A stretch of DNA of 8,553 bases, from NCBI GenBank assembly GCA_030917105.1, contig JAUPVI010000035.1, forward strand, positions 1-8,553. Reading direction: 5' to 3'. The notes under the pieces were generated by a model, which made no database searches, had not been told where the DNA came from, and worked only from the letters and a program-made list of their open reading frames with translations. The position numbers were made by a program, and so were the translations under genes. Origin of the DNA: Candidatus Babelota bacterium (GTDB lineage Bacteria > Babelota > Babeliae > Babelales > JAUPTZ01). Positions 8,123 to 8,553 of this stretch are shown one piece after another (the first letter of the stretch is position 1; each line of letters starts with the position of its first letter).

Positions 8123-8193
8123 TACCTGTTAGCGCAACCAATTGAGCGGTCCACTAAACAAATTTTCAGCTTTTCTCGGTAAAGACACATATT

Positions 8194-8304
8194 TATAGTC
8201 AACGCAATTCAATTTAATGGACGACGTAGTCGTCATTGCGAGAAACGCAATGACGTGCCAACAGCACCTCTCTAAAATCAACATTTTGAATTGTGTAGAC
8301 TATA
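8194..8304. repeat. Nested palindromic intergenic element (about 111 nt)
   Basis: The outer arms are TATAGTCAACGCAATTCAA (8194-8212) and TTGAATTGTGTAGACTATA (8286-8304), inverted matches at 17 of 19 positions. The inner hairpin at 8231-8255 is nearly concentric with them. Miniature inverted-repeat elements and palindromic intergenic repeats have this layout. There is no coding capacity and no convincing target-site duplication. It could fold as one branched RNA structure at the shared 3' ends of two convergent genes, or be a small mobile or decayed repeat. Only one copy is visible in the window. Confidence 0.65.
8231..8255. repeat. Perfect 10-bp hairpin inside the palindromic element
   Basis: CGTCATTGCG (8231-8240) and CGCAATGACG (8246-8255) are perfect inverted repeats around a 5-nt loop, AGAAA. 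A second, competing hairpin shares the left arm: GACGAC (8220-8225), loop GTA, GTCGTC (8229-8234). The core GTCATTGCGAG resembles a motif I recall from intergenic repeats in several bacterial groups. Neither strand has a T-run after the stem, so it may act as a transcript-end stabiliser rather than a classic terminator. Confidence 0.75.
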
Positions 8305-8356
8305 GCTTTAATTCCGTAAAACTTTGCTGCACAAGACTATCTTTATCATTGCAACC

Positions 8357-8553
8357 TTACGCACCGGCCGGCAACTGGCCAACCGTAATGAAAGACCAGG
8401 TTAATGGGTCAAAATACTTCTTAATAACCGTATTAACTTGCTCGGTCGTTACCTGCGCAATACGCTGATCAAGCTGGCGAGCATAATCAAGTGACCTACC
8501 GTATTCAATCTCATTTGCAACCGCCTTCACCACTGAATCTGGTGTATACGTAT
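8357..8553 (-). CDS. M16 (insulinase/pitrilysin-like) zinc peptidase family protein, C-terminal fragment
   Basis: Only the last 64 residues are in the window; the frame is open from base 8553 to TAA at 8357-8359, and the 5' part lies to the right. The segment reads VVKAVANEIEYGRSLDYARQ, then LDQRIAQVTTEQVNTVIKKY, then FDPLTWSFITVGQLPAGA. This matches the end of M16 C-terminal domains: a helix with Gly-x-Ser-x-x-Tyr-Ala, then an 'I..VT.EQV....KKYFDP' helix, then a strand ending in V-G. M16 proteins are zinc peptidases acting on peptides and small proteins, often exported or periplasmic, and often in pairs where one partner lacks the HxxEH zinc site. That site would be in the missing N-terminal part, so activity cannot be judged. 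The gene converges on the secreted-protein gene. Confidence 0.75.
   Translation of the reverse strand, partial: TYTPDSVVKAVANEIEYGRSLDYARQLDQRIAQVTTEQVNTVIKKYFDPLTWSFITVGQLPAGA

Larger units (their letters stand above)
8123..8356. other. 234-nt intergenic region between convergent genes
   Basis: No gene is supported here. The region lies between the stop of the secreted protein (8120-8122) and the stop of the leftward peptidase (8357-8359). Its centre is filled by the nested palindrome at 8194-8304. Open frames crossing it run into the peptidase gene in the wrong sense and show no protein-like composition. No T-run follows any hairpin, so I see no classic intrinsic terminator for either gene. 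Confidence 0.7.

Noticed and set aside
8113..8129. A possible terminator at the end of the secreted-protein gene (ACAGG, 7-nt loop, CCTGT)
   Set aside because: The stem has only 5 bp, overlaps the stop codon and has no following T-run.
8099..8138. A short direct repeat, GTTGGCGCAAC (8099-8109) and GTTAGCGCAAC (8128-8138)
   Set aside because: Ten of 11 bases match over a short span around a stop codon. This is plausible by chance, and no associated element was found.
8231..8255. The 10-bp hairpin as a classic Rho-independent terminator
   Set aside because: Neither strand has a U-rich tract after the stem, so only a looser role at transcript ends can be proposed.
8217..8468. An 83-codon plus-strand open frame beginning in the palindrome
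   Set aside because: It crosses the hairpin and then runs antisense through the M16 peptidase end. There is no protein-like signature.

Overview
This window looks like a piece of a Gram-negative bacterial chromosome. It has moderate GC content (roughly mid-40s by eye), dense coding, and a likely outer-membrane protein with a signal peptide. No tRNA, rRNA, CRISPR array, transposase or phage structural gene was recognised. The mix of a RecD2-type helicase, a FAD-dependent thymidylate synthase, a very large MscS-type channel and an orphan secreted barrel-like protein would fit a reduced, host-associated lineage such as Candidatus Dependentiae (TM6). That assignment is a low-confidence inference from gene style, not something the sequence proves.

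Left and centre (1-6722, minus strand): four genes are read leftwards in a very tight cluster, in the order recO-like (6090-6722), mscS/mscK-like channel (2497-6087), thyX (1761-2495), recD2 (1-1755, cut by the window edge). The gaps are 2, 1 and 5 nt. The ribosome binding site of each downstream gene lies in the last codons of the gene before it, so this is very probably one transcript with translational coupling. Three members concern DNA: a recombination mediator, dTMP synthesis and a 5'-3' helicase. The fourth is a 1196-residue membrane protein with about 500 residues of mostly coiled-coil N-terminal region, an unusual partner.

Right (6773-8553): across a 50-nt divergent gap, a 449-residue secreted, probably beta-barrel outer-membrane protein is read rightwards. 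Converging on it is the C-terminal end of an M16 (insulinase-like) zinc peptidase family protein on the minus strand (8357-8553, continuing beyond the window). The 234-nt gap between these two convergent genes holds a nested palindromic element (8194-8304): imperfect 19-nt inverted arms enclosing a perfect 10-bp hairpin. This is the best non-coding structure in the window.

Points most worth a second look: the altered ThyX signature (Lys-Ser-Ser at the usual Arg-His-Arg position, with a one-residue longer spacing), the composition of the four-gene cluster, the oversized channel, and the palindromic element. I did not find a clear, wholly new multi-gene system.
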